Shown piece after piece: positions 1 to 13,200 of a stretch of DNA of 64,000 bases (its first letter is position 1; each line of letters opens with the position of its first letter). This DNA comes from Priapulus caudatus (Eukaryota > Priapulida > Priapulimorpha > Priapulimorphida > Priapulidae), in contig NW_014577639.1 of NCBI RefSeq assembly GCF_000485595.1, positions 1 to 64,000 on the forward strand, read 5' to 3'. The translations under genes and the position numbers were made by a program. The notes beneath the pieces were generated by a model, which was not told where the DNA came from, made no database searches, and was given only the letters and a program-made list of their open reading frames with translations.

Positions 1-440
1 ATCATTATGTCTAGACATTTAATTAAAAAAAATTGCCCTATTTTCAGCCCCCTGATTTTCCTATTCATAGTCGGTTTGGTTCCTTTTGACAACTTGAAAA
101 CGGGATTCAAGAGTCTCCTATAATGTGTTCAGAATAGCTTAGAATGCACCAAATTGCACCATTCTTTTAAAAAAATTCCAGGAGAGCATGCCTCCTGTCC
201 CCCCTAGCGTGGAGATGACCTACGGTCCTCGCATTGCTCGCTCCTCTGTTTGCTAATTCGAATTTCAGCTGAAACTTAAATTCTCCAATCTCATCCCTGT
301 ATATATATATTAAGCTATAGTAATTAAAAATTGGCCTATTGCCATTAGTATACGGAAAATAAGTATTAAAGCGTGTTAAAAGCCTGGGAAGAGATAGATA
401 GATAGATAGATTCATGAAACTAATTGTGTTTTGCTTGCAG
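1..440. other. Upstream intron with a dispersed repeat
   Basis: No coding sequence is supported here. Positions about 125-215 hold a dispersed repeat (gaatgcaccaaattgcacc, an A-rich stretch, then a GC-rich box near ccccctagc). A related copy lies at 57781-57985. A short GATA microsatellite at about 392-411 precedes a pyrimidine-rich acceptor (ttttgcttgcag) ending at 440. The segment is therefore read as the end of an intron whose upstream exon lies outside the window. Confidence 0.6.
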
Positions 441-1235
441 AAATTAAAAGAGTTACCAGATGAATCCAGTGCAGTCAATGACATCATACTCCACCTTCTT
501 GGAATTGAGACCAAGATTAGTGACCTCCCGAAGGATCTAACATTGCAAGATCTTGGAGTCAAAGACCGTCACCTTCCAACGGGTACCGCACCATACACGA
601 CACTGTCAGAGCTACCGCAGCACATGACCTTGCGTGACCTTGGCTTTGTAGACCATGATGTGCCGACACTGTCAGATCGTGTACGCAGGGCGTGTCATGT
701 GCGCCATGGCACTGTGTATGAGGACGCGCTCCCGGCCGACCTCAGCATTCAGACAACCCTCAGCGAGTTACCACAGGACATGACCTTGCGTGACCTGGGA
801 GCAGCAGAGCACACGCTCCCCGAGGGATTTGACCCGGATGAGCTGCTTCGGGAGCTGCGTCCTAACGTGACCCTCACGGAGCTCGGCTATAGTGATGCGG
901 ATGTCCCAGTGCTGCGCGACACGGCCAACAGGAATTACCAGTTGCGGCATGACATCATCTACGCAAATGTCGTGCCAGAGGACATTAGTCCCGAGACACG
1001 GCTGGGTGAGCTGCCACCCGAGCTGACCATCGAGGACCTTGGTGTCAGTGTGCGAGACGCGGCCTCTAAGAATATACGTGTGTTGCAACTAGATCCAGAA
1101 TCGACGCTGTATGATCTGGGAGTTTATGACAACGATGTGCCTGCCGTACAGGAATCGGCGAATAGAAATTATGCTCTCCGCCATGCGCCAGCTTACAGGA
1201 AGGCAATTCCAGATGAACTTAGCATGGATAAAAAG
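441..1235 (+). CDS. Exon 1 in window: LP-DLG repeats, units 1-3
   Basis: This 795-base exon is open from acceptor ttgcttgcag|AAA to donor AAAAAG|gtattg, phase 0 at both ends (265 residues). It carries six copies of a core such as [14 protein letters not shown]. Cores alternate between a short spacer half (core, about 6 residues, LP) and a long half ending VPxLRxxANxNYQLRH followed by Y and LP. Two halves make a super-repeat of about 80 residues. I recognise no named family. The sequence is rich in L, D, E and P, with no signal peptide, membrane segment or catalytic motif visible. Strong repeat-to-repeat conservation with divergent spacers argues for real coding sequence under selection. The 5' neighbour exon is off-window. 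Confidence 0.8.
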
Positions 1236-4200
1236 GTATTGATGAAATAGTTGATGTTTACACCAAAAATGGTGTGGATAGATCGAGGTTGCTTGTGTGC
1301 AGGTGTGTGTGGGTGGGTGCGTGTTTGCATCCATATAACTGCAGGGAAGTATATATATATGATCTGGGCATTCTGGAAATTCTTAAAATTTTTGAAGTGT
1401 GGAATGCTTTTAATGTGGAAACCTACTTTAGCTCAAAATACTGTCAATATAGTATTAGATTGACTACTACACTATCAATGGCATAACTTACTAAACAAGG
1501 TCATTGTGCTTGCGTTTTCAAAAAACCTGAATTTCCTTCCACAGCTTTCAGAGCTTCCAAAATACATGACGCTGAATGATCTTGGGATTATCCAAGATCA
1601 GTTGCCAGAACATGTCTCAGTTATGGCCTCAATGCAGAATTTGCCTGAGGAAATGACTGTCAGTGACTTGGGCTATGAAAATGATGATCTGCCAGCAGTG
1701 CGGGCTGAGGCCAACAAGATGTATCAGGAACGTAATGGCCCCATGTACGGAAATCTTCTTCCACACAACGTTTGTGTCGAGACCAACATTCATGAATTTC
1801 CAGACGAGCTAACGCTGCATGAGATGGGACTAACAGAAAAACAGGTTCCAATAAATGTGTCACTTGATAGCTATGTGAAAGAGATGCCTCAGCAGATGAC
1901 CCTAAACGATCTTGGTGTAAAACAGGAAACCATTCCTCGGGTAGTCGACTATGCACAACATAATCATCAGGTGAAGAACAGTCCTCTATATTGGGATGTA
2001 CTTCCAATTGAACTATCACCTGAAACTAAACTGGAAGAGCTACCACAGGAAATAACCATAAGTGACTTGGAAGTTAAACACGTGCCTGTCGGTGCATCTG
2101 CTAACACAGAAATCAGGAGTCTTTCAGGGAACTTGACTTTGTGTGATCTTGGTTTTAATGAAACTGATATGCATGTGCTGCGACAGAGGGCCAACCAGAA
2201 CTACCAGTTACGTCGCGGACCTTACGTCCTTAGTACATCAACGTCAGTGCGGGCTTTGCCGCTGACGCTGACTCTTGCAGAGCTTGGTGAGTATAGCTTG
2301 GTGAGTGCTTAGTGGTAGTGCATGCTAGACTCGCATGTCCCGTCGTCATCAATATACGTCATAACAAATTAAAGACTCGGTGTTGGAATGCCACTGTTCA
2401 TGATGAGCTGATGCCTAGCTGTTGTTGAAGTAGTTGTACGTCATACATGGTATTTAAAAAAGGGTCACTTCAGTGTGTGCAAATTTGATTATATATGGAT
2501 ATATGTTATTTTATAATCCTAAAAATCTCAAATTCGTCATAAATCCTAATAGGCCTACAACTGCCATAGTTTCATGAGATCAATAAAGCATCACGTATGT
2601 TAGAGTTTATATATATATATATGTATATATCATGTTCAGGTGTTGGTGATTGTAACTTATTTAAGGCTTATTTGTATAGTTATTTAATGAATGCTAATTG
2701 GAAACACATCTATTTAACTAAGATAATAAATAATACACTGCTTTTTTGCCATAAAAGTGCTTGACCTGGAAGTAAATTCTATCAAACCAATTCCTTCACC
2801 AAGTTCTAGTATAAGGTCTCTAGAAACACAATTAAAAGGTTGAAGACTACCTAGTAGGGGAATACTTAAAAATTTGATTTATTTTCTGCCGACTCGCCGA
2901 TTTTTCAGAAATTGGTATCTCAGCTTAGGAAGCACCTACAGAGCTCAATAACCACTTCAAAATGATCAGAATAGTCGAATTATGTAGTCGAAAAGACCCA
3001 AAACCCTTACTTATCGAGAAAATCGCAAAAAAAAACATTTTTCATCCCTATGCGAGTAGCTTAAAACCAGAATTTCAAGATATATGATCAAAACAAAACA
3101 ATTCAGTAATCATTGTTCCTACTGTGACGGCGGCATAGTTTTCAGATAGTGTTGGAAGGTGGAAATGATGAGATATTAAAGAGGTCTATTACTATCAAGA
3201 TCTTTCCCCGAGACAAGGAAAAGACAATCAAAGGACTTTTCTTGAAAGAAAAGATGGATATAAGCAGACTTATGATACAAACTTCGTCTGGGCTTATCGA
3301 CTACCTAAGAGTGAGCTCCTCTATCCTGAATATTAAAACACCCCAGATATCAGGAGTAATGCATGTAGTAACTAAAGGGAATGCTATTCCAGGAAAGCAA
3401 ACGGCGGAGTTTCTCCCAATCATAGATCTACCGTCGACCAACTGGAACTGTATGCACACAACTCTTGACTATGTGATAACCCAACACAGAAGACTGAAGC
3501 TCCCAGGAACACCGATTATCGGTTTCGATCAACCGCTCTGGAAGCTTGCCATGATAGTCAAGCATGAGATGCTGCTGAAGCTGATATTGCTACTTGGAAA
3601 CTTCCATACCCAGAGCAGTTTTCTGGGAAGCATGGGCTATGTCATGAAAAACAGTGGGTTAGCCCAGGCATTCTCAACTGTGTATTGGGAGGAGCCAGTA
3701 AAAAAGATACTGAATGGGAAGTCATACGAGAGAGCTATCAGGGCTCACGGGCTGACAACATCAGTGTTGAAAAAGATGCTGATAGAACAGGTGGATGAAA
3801 AAGACACATGCTGTTGAAGCTGCCTCTGAGTATTTATCATCCCTCATGGAGAACAATAAATCAGAATTTGACCCAAAAACATTGAAGGATGCACCAGTTG
3901 TTGCTAACCTTATGGAAGTACTCCAGAAGGTGAAAGATGGAGTCAGCAACCTTGCTCACACGTTTTGAAGGTATTTGAACAGCCAAAGATGTTTTCTTGG
4001 TGGTTAGAGTTAGAGGATTTTGTCCTACCATTGACTCAAGAATAAGCAACCGACCATCGCAAGCTTTGTGAACATTCACTTCCTTTGGAGCTACAAGATG
4101 TGTGTGCTTGATATTCGGATCAAACAAACATCTGTCTGAGAAGTAGTTCTCGATGAGAGTCATGTGGTTTACATCGTGCTTCAACCGAGTACTTCCTTCT

Positions 4201-7200
4201 TGCTTCACCTTGACTGAGCTTTGTTCTGTAAGTCAACCCCCGTCATCTCTCTTACCTTGGTGTCCATTGCACCTACTACAGGTCGGGAGAGAACCCAGAT
4301 TAGATAGTCGAGCTCGTTAAAACTCCTCCCTCGAGTTAACCCGCTATTACCTTTCATTGTCATCAATGATTGTTCGATCGCTAGATCCACGGAAACACCA
4401 GCATAGAGCCTGTCACTCCTAACCACAAAGTGACCCTTCTTAAATGTTGACACAGTCCAATCATCGAGGTTCTCCATCTCCTCGATGAACCAGTACACAC
4501 ACTTGGTGTATGCTCTGTGCCTTGTTGCAGCCAGGTAGTGGAGCATCAGCTTTAGAGACGTTAGGTATTCCTCCAATCTCCCAGACACTCAGCATGCAAG
4601 TTTCTCAGCAGAATATCATACATGTCTATGTACGTGAGATACAGCTGGTTTGTACCAGTAGAGACTGCACGGAACATGTAGATGTTGTTGGGTGGTTTAT
4701 CCATCACTGCTTTGAAGTAATGGACAAGTAACACTAGCAGATCCGTGTCGTCACCTACCTGAACAGTATTACCATGCTCCACTTCTGTAAATAGCCTTCA
4801 GTACGATATCCAAGTGTTTTGCAGCACTATCTTCCAATGATTTCGCAAGAGCATTCATGAAGTTCTGCTTGCTTCCTGCATTGGACAGGAATACCTGCTT
4901 TTTGCAGAGAAGCTTCTTGTCGAGGGAGAACTCGAAGGGTAGTGCTTCTACTGGTTGTCTTCTCTGGTGGCAATTATCCTTTGTTGAGCTTTGGAGATAG
5001 CCGTCAAACACAATGTGGAAACCGAGAGTCACCAAACATGTTCCAGATGAAGGAGTGGTATCCATCTATTATTGTCTGGAACGTTTCTTTCTTTGTCCAT
5101 CCAACACGGTGTAGAAGGGCACCACCATCCAATACGATCCTAGCAACATCACCCTTCAGTAGAGTAACTCCGACTTCAACGTCAAGTGTACACTCTTCTA
5201 CAAGATTCGTTGCTAAGCCTGCCTTTGCTGTCGATCTCATGTAGCCATTAACATCAAAAAGGGGCATCGATAACGAGCATAACTCGTACTCCAAGCACTC
5301 CTCTAGTGTTGCATTGACTTCTTCAGATAATGTGAAGTCGAGAGCACGCTGAAAAAACAGCTGGGGATCGATGTTTATACTCATGGCTCGTCTTCAAATA
5401 GCTGTGTCGATATAAGAAAAGTGATAGACAAATGGCCTGATGCCTTGATTGAGCAGATATTATTCATTCATGCCGCTTCAGGCTGTGACACAGTCTCATC
5501 ACTTGCCGGCATCGAAAAGACGAAACTTGCAAAGGCAATTGTCAAAGACAACAGTATATTGGAATGTAGCGTATTCTACGAGGAGCACCCTGATTTTGAT
5601 GTCCTGTAGCATATTGGGAGTTACATTTTGTCTTACCTATATCACTCCAATGGTATCAACGATTCACTCGAGGATCTCAGACTTTGGTGAGTACTTAATT
5701 TACAGTACTGAGTAAACAATTTGCTTTAAGATTGGTTTATGACTGCAATATATTATGTTCAATTGAACAGTCTATTAGTATTATGAATGAAATTGCTAAA
5801 ACCTTTATAATAATTAAATCTAATTATCTTAATCATGATTAATTTAAGGATTTACAGAAGAAAGTTGAATGGGAAGAAGGCTATTCAGTTAAAGGACCCT
5901 CCTACGTCTGCTACTGCTTATCAGCATATTCTGAGGATTTACCTTCAGGTGAGGTCTAGGTTAGGTTAGGTTTAGGTGTTCCCTTTTTTGCTTTAGAAAA
6001 TAGATGGTTGATTTAACTTCAATCGTTAAATAACTTTTAATCCCAAAAGCAACACGATTTTTCATCAGGTCCAGCAATGGCTCGGGAACAGCTTTGAGCC
6101 AGAAGAATACGGCTGGGAGAGATGTGGCGGGAAGCTGGTACCTGTGCAAGGACATTTAGACATCTGCCCAGAAGCTATCAAGAAGATACTTTCTTGTGCC
6201 TGCAAGAAAGGCTGTGGAAACAACCAATGCTGCATAAAACATGGGTTATTCTGTACTGACTTATGTGACTGTGATGACGAATTCTGCGAGAACAGTACTG
6301 GTGTAGACGAAGAAGATCGAAGACCAAGATTGCGATGAGGATAATGATGAAAACTTTGAATCTCAAGATGAAGAGGATGATTGTTCTCCGAGTTTGATGA
6401 TGAACATATAATATGTGATCGCTCTGATATAGGACTCCTTTTGCACTATTTCTCTATCTTTTCTAGTGTTTAAAGTGTTTTATTCAAAAGAAATTTTCTA
6501 ATCTTGAAGTGACAAGCAAATCTAAGTAGAATCAGTCTACTAATCTAGCTCATGACATTAACTGTTTTTTTATACAATATCATCAATCGTTAGTTCAGAA
6601 TGATTATTGAATTGTCTTCTGTTCATATATGTTGAAATTCCGGTTTTATAAGCTACTCGCGTAGGGATAAAAAAGTTTTTTGCGATTTTCTCGAAAAGTA
6701 AAGGTTTTACTAAACCATGCTCCGTCTGACATAATTCGACTATTCTGATCATTTTTGAAGTGGTTATTGAGCTCTGCAGAAAATAAATGAAATTTTTAAG
6801 TATTCCCACTGTGATTATTACTCGAAATTCCCAATAATCAGGAAAATCCACAGAAGAGCGACCGGAGAAAGTGTTATGTGATCTGCACACTGTCTGCCAG
6901 TGGTTGAATTTTTTACAAAATTCACACCTTGATCCGAAAGCGGGGCAAGCCTCTCTTGGCTTAGGTGGATGGTTTTTTCCGCAACTATCGCATTGTGTGG
7001 GGTTGCGAGTGCGTGACACATTGTGTACTGTTGACACACCGGAAGCTTCGTCAAATTGTTTCATGTGTGAGTCAGTGGCTTCACGGAACCTAGCAACATC
7101 TAGTGCTTGTTCTAGCTTTAGTTTGTCGTCTTTACCCAACAGGACTTCTTGTATCTTTTTGTGGTTGGTTCCTACGATCAGCTGTTCAATTAGTCTCTCC

Positions 7201-10200
7201 TCCATCTCGGCTTCAGAGAATTTGCATTTCTTGGCGAGAGTCTTACACCGGAGGATAAATTCATCAACTGACTCACCAGGCCCTTGTCGGAACCTCTGTA
7301 ACTGGAAACGATGGAGACGGAAGTTTGAAGTTGGTTCTATGAATGCTTCAAATCTATCCCATAATGTTTCCGGCTTGTCCGCAACAATGTTCCATGAGTT
7401 GAAGATTTTCAGTCCTTCCTGGCCAATCCAAATCAGAATGAAATTGGCTTGTTCTTCAACTGATTTTTCCTTGAGTGGTCCTGATAGAATCAAGGTACAG
7501 TACTGCTTGAATTCTAGGAATGCAGTTGGTAAGTCAGGAGCTGACCAGTCCATACGTGGTGGTGTGATGCCAGATAATTCCCCCATACTGTCTCACAGGA
7601 GGTATATACAGCTCAACAGGATAGCACAGCACAATGGGGTCGAGTCCCTATATTGTAACAGTCAATGTAGAATCCAAAACACCTTAAACGTGTGTACAAG
7701 GTGCGTATCAATGTCCCTGTATTTCTGTCATACACAGCGGCGCGCCTGTGTTGCCGGACAGTGCCGCCATCCATTGTATCGGTGTGTAGAATCTGACTTC
7801 ACCACGGAGTCGCTCGCGTGTGTACACAGCGACGTGTATCGGCACCGAACGAAAAGTCACCGTGTTGTCAAAATATGCCGTGTCAGGAATCCGACTCACC
7901 AGTCACTCTTGGCGTCTCACGGCTGGTTTACCGCTGCCACCATGTAAAGCTTGGTGTGGCACGAGAAGGCGTAAGACATTATGTAAACGCATTAGGTTTA
8001 TTACAACATGGCGGGTAAACTCCTCGCGCCAACTGTTTAGACCCAATACACAGACGTGACCATACGCGTAAGAAAGTAGTGCACCATATGATATATGACA
8101 CCCACTAGGTAGAGTCTTCAACTTTTAAATGATGTTTCTAGAGACCTTATACTAGAACTTGGTGAAGGAATTGGTTTAATAGAATTTACTTCCAGGTCCA
8201 AAGCAAATAAGCGGTGGCTTATAAGGTTACTAAGGTAAATTAGTTACTGGGGGTTGTCCTTGTCCAGAGGTGCATAAGATTGTCAGATATAAATAAATAA
8301 ATAAATAAATATATATATTATATATTATATATATTATAATATATAATATAGTTTATATATATACTGATACAGATATGGTCAGTAAGCAAGCTGTTATTGC
8401 AATGTTTATTTTGGTGTCAGTAAAAAACATGTATATTTTTATATTTTTTATTTTGTAAGGTGTGACAGAGAAGCAGGTAAGAAATCTGGAGGTGAGCAGT
8501 ACTACAGCAGTCGGTGACCTTCCTGAGCATCTTACTCTAGAACAGGCGACTTAGGGTCTGACGGACCGTCGAAAAGACGATTGGGCAAACAGTTCGGCTG
8601 CCTGGGCAGGTTCCGGCCATCATGGGCCGTTGAGGGAAGCGCAGCTACACAAACAACACCCACATATGGTCGGGTGGTTCTTAGCAAAGACATGAAGCTG
8701 TCTGAGCTCCCAAAGAAATCAGCCCTCGAAAATGCTCGGAATAGAGAAAGAAAAGTTTGAACAAGTGGCGGTATGTGTGAATGATGCTGTGGAACAAAGA
8801 ATGTATAGTCCTAAAATGCTATTGTGTTAAAATGTGTAATAGGTCCATGAGGCCACCTTTTAATTAATAGTAATGTCAACAACATATATTATAAAAGAGA
8901 ACGTGAATAAGAAAATGTCGTTATTGTTTCATGGACATATTGCTGGAAACATGTAAATTATAACTTGTAGTCTGCAACTATTTTGAATTCTTTATTCTAA
9001 TAGAACAGGTTTTTAGCTCAGCTGACGAAGTCAGATGCAGCTTGTAGAATCGCATGAATGTCTGTTCGTCCGTCCGTCCGCGCGTCAACAGTTACGGCGC
9101 AAATCTTAACTGCGGCGACGTACGATCTTGATATTTGGGAGCGTCGGGGGGGGGGTCGGGCGAAAAAGACTCGGATGCGAATTATGGGTCAAGGGTCAAA
9201 GGTCAAAGATGTGTGAATGGAGGGGGAATTTCCCCCTTAACTTAAGGTATAGGAGGAAATACGAAATTGGCAGCACAAATCTCAAGAGGTCGACCTACAC
9301 TCTTAATATTCAATGTATAGTGTGATGGGGAGGAAACCATCAGGCGCTACACCGCGGCCGAAATTGGAGGTCAGCGGTCAAAGGGCAGTGGGGGAAAGGG
9401 TTAGATATCAGACAATTTTCTGAGGACATGGTCTAACGGATCGAGTGCAAAACTTTTTTGTTTCAGCGCTGACGCTTACTATTTTTATCATTTTATTGAA
9501 AGACCGTGAAATGCTACTTTCCGCTGACGTGCGAAGAGTAAATGTCTGATAACCTTTTGACCTCCAAAGAGGATGGTTAAACATGGATTTGTTGACTGTT
9601 AACAAGTTACTGAACGCTTTTGCTATTATAGAGTCCCCTCCACCCGCCTCCTCGCCCTCCCCCACCCTCCACCCCCACCCTCCACCCACCACCACTACGC
9701 TCGCCGACTCGATGCATATCCATGAATAACGTTAATATAGGCGAAAGTCATTAAAGTACACAGGCTATATCTTTATTACTGTACTACCGGTATAGCAAAG
9801 CCTATCAACGCGGTGGCGGAGGGCGCACTTGATTCGGGTTGGCACAGTGAGTTTATCCAAGAAGAATACCCGGCTACAGTACACATCAGTTTGAGCGGCG
9901 TGTCCGCTGCTGGGGCGGCACTTGTTGTACATACAATTGTACTCCTGCGCAGATCTTAAATTTGTTGAGTGCAGACAGCTATGCATGATGCGTACAGTAT
10001 AATTGTGTTATTTTTATTTGAACTATAATTTATTAATAATCTTGCGATCATATGGCTTTTATTGGTACATTTAGATAGCTTTTTATGCAATAATCAATTC
10101 CTTGATTGCATGCAGGTACAAATTGTTGAGGGAATAGAAAAGAAATCAGCCAAGGAAGCCCTGCTGCTGTGGTGCCAGAGCAAAACTGAGAGGTAAATAC

Positions 10201-13200
10201 GTAATTATAAACAGTACTACGTTTTCTTGTTGGCTGGTTGGGCAGTCCTGTGGATTGGCTATAGTCATAATTCACAGTATACTTGGTAATCCCATACAGA
10301 TGAATGAATCTGTCCTTAAGCTGTAACATGATTACTAAATTATTCATGAACTTATGTAATTTATTGGTAATTAACATTCTGATGTATGAAATGAAGTTTG
10401 ACTGTGTAAACATGTTATTGGAATTTTCCTGCATATTGTGTGTGGTATTGCAGCCATGCCAACTGTGACGTGAAGGATTTCACCAGAAGCTGGCGAGATG
10501 GGATGGCGTTTAATGCGCTCATACATGCGCACAGGTACCGGTCTTGCATGACTGTGCAGTACTACATCAATCAGTCATCATATCTAATTCACAACTATAG
10601 CATATGTTGTGAAAATATGAATTTTTAAATTACCTTGCTAAAGATTGCTTGTGAAACCTGTATAAGATCTTATAGTATCATTCCCAGAATTATTATGTGG
10701 GGACTGACCAAGGATGCTCTAAAAACTAGTATAGCGGTTTATGATGATAAGCTTTTATATTGTAAATACTTTATGGTACGTGTTTGATCAATATGTGCAC
10801 AGTGGAACATACTGTTACAGGCCAGACCTAGTGGACTATGACAGTCTTGACCCAGAGGAGCCTGAGAAAAACTTGAACAAAGCATTTGATCTGGCAGAAA
10901 GGGAACTTGGAGTTCACAGGCTGCTCGATGCTGAAGGTATGTTTAAATTGACTACGTCACGAATTTTCTGTGGTAAAATTTCTAAAATTTTTGTTGCAAT
11001 TTTTTTACATTAAAAGTAAAAACTAACGGGACTAAACGTATCGTCAAATTCTTACCTGATAAGATTGTTTCTCAACTAGTTAAAAATCCAAAAAACCTGG
11101 ACGATTTGATATTAGTGTTCCTAACATTAATTGCTTGCTATGTATGTAATGGGCTATGTATGAGTCACGAGTGTATGTTCACATCGAACAATATAGTAAA
11201 ATAAGAATTATAATGGAGCAATTTAACTATAAAAAGTAAACAGAATTACTTATATTTCGTAAAAAAGTGGATTTTTTTTTTTTTACTATTTACGGTGACG
11301 TAATCACTTTAATACAGAGTGTTAAATGGCAATGTTTAAATATGTTAATGACAATACTGAATTTAGGAACAATAATAAGAGACCTTCCTGATAAAGTTAT
11401 ATTCCATTTTGGTTGCCTTTTTGTTGATCCTGCCAGCTTGGTCTATGTACACCACCATTGCATATTCGACCATGTTCAGATATCAATTAATAAACTTTTT
11501 ATAGTAAGGCAACTTATATCATCTTATATTATCTCAAGGATATGATGCTAAATTCATTGGGTCTTTGAGGTACTCGTGTGTGGTTAATTATGCTGGCTTA
11601 TAACCACAGCTTATCTTGATAAAATTAATCCAATATCTATTACAATTTATTTATAGATGTTGATGTTTTGAGACCAGATGAGAAATCGATAATGACATAT
11701 GTGGCAGCCTGTTACCAGACGTTTGCTAAGATGAAAGAGGAAGCTACAAGTAGTAAACGTATTGGCAAGGTAAGGGATGATCACTATACTACAGTAGAAA
11801 GAATGTTCCAGACTGATTTATTATATGATATGTTTGATCATAATATATCTTTAGTCAATAAAAATATAGTTTTTACTTTCTTACGGAATAAGTATTACAG
11901 TGTAAGTTCAATAGGTTCAACACCTGAAATGGCAAAGATTCTAAATGAAAGTGCAAAGAAAAATCTAAATCGAAGTAAAAATGCACCAAACTTTGTAGGT
12001 TGTGAACTTGCTGATAGAGAGTGATAACAAGAAGGAAGAGTATGAGACAGGTGCACGCGAACTGCTGCAGTGGATGGAGGAAAAGACAGAGAAACTTAAT
12101 GAGAGGAACCTGCCTAATAATTTGGAGGAAACTCAACAGGAGCTGAGCCGATTTCATGAATACAGAACCGTAGAGAAACGCCCAAAGTAATGATGGGTAT
12201 TTTTATATATCGATATAATATGTGTATATATATATATGGTTCTAGGACAAATACCCCCCGGACAATCACTCCCCGGACAATTACCCCTGGATAATTACTC
12301 CTTCGGACAATTACCCCCCGGACAATTACCCTCCATGCCATTCACCCCCCGGACAATTACCCACGGACAATCACCCCCCAGACAATTACCCCCCGGTCAT
12401 TTACCCCCGGTCATTTACCCCCGGACAATTACCCCCCGGACATTTACCCCCAGGACAATTACCCCCCGGACATTTACCCCCAGACATTTACCCCCGGACA
12501 TTTACCTCCCGGACAATTACTCGCTTGGTGTTTATTATTCATTGTTGAACAGTGATACAGGGAGGAGGTACGTACACGCACATGCATGCATGTGCGCGCA
12601 CACACACAGACGCCCGCATGCACGCACGCATGCACACACGCACATCAGGAGGGTGAATGGTTTTTGGTAGAATAAACTGTATAGATATCCTAATTCTAAT
12701 AATATAAAGCATAAATATATGTCTAAATTGCCATGACTATATAATAACAAACATGATAATATAACAGGTCCAAACAAATGGGTGATCTAGAGGCACAACT
12801 ATTCGCTATACAAACCCAGCTGACGTCTGAAGGAAAGAAATCATATCTAACACCAGAGGGCATGCTAGTCAGTGACATAGAGAAAGCCTGGCAGAAGCTA
12901 GAAAAAGCTGAACATGAAAGAGAACTGGCATTGCATGACAACTTGGCAAGGTGCATCTCTTGCCACTTTTGTGTGAATTTGACATGTTTGTTTGAATCAA
13001 GCAATAATTTTGCAATGGTCTTTTGATATCATGCTATCATTTTCTGCATTTTATAATGGTAGTCATCTTGTAGGGTCACCATGTGGCTACCCATTAGCAT
13101 ATGGATTTGTGTAATTGATCAAATTTACTTTAAATCTAACACATCTTAATCACATTGCTGAATAGAGAAGGTTGGTGGATAAGTAGCATTCTAGCTAGAA

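Larger units (their letters stand above)
2738..8217. mobile_element. DNA transposon (PIN-like/Cys-rich family, copy 1) with long TIRs
   Basis: The left arm (about 2738-3122) is repeated in inverted orientation at about 6590-6809 plus 8101-8217. Examples are acctggaagtaaattct at 2767 against its reverse complement near 8190, and the GTCTCTAGAAACA block. The arms total about 340 bases with scattered differences, so the copy is old. The right arm is split by a 1291-base LTR-type insertion. The interior encodes a decayed protein related to those at 40-47 kb. I do not recognise a named superfamily. The exact outer ends are uncertain because the arms differ by a small indel near 2755. Confidence 0.75.

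Noticed and set aside
414-440. ATG at 414 as the start of the repeat protein
   Set aside because: The codons between it and AAATTA form a typical pyrimidine-rich acceptor (gttttgcttgcag), and repeat sequence begins right at 441, so it is more likely intron.
6871-7947. 358-codon forward frame
   Set aside because: It is antisense to a recognisable gag with zinc-binding motifs on the other strand.
2287-10115. Hidden CH1 domain exons
   Set aside because: I searched for the RDG motif, the NVxxAL helix and the LGLIWTII-like final helix in forward frames and saw none. Very short exons could still be missed.
11770-12024. In-frame extension of exon 7 through its intron
   Set aside because: The intron length (229) is not a multiple of three, and the extension stops shortly after the next exon starts in another frame. 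The spliced product matches spectrin perfectly.
12236-12670. 144-codon Pro/Thr-rich frame
   Set aside because: It is generated by the 15-bp minisatellite inside a well-defined spectrin intron.
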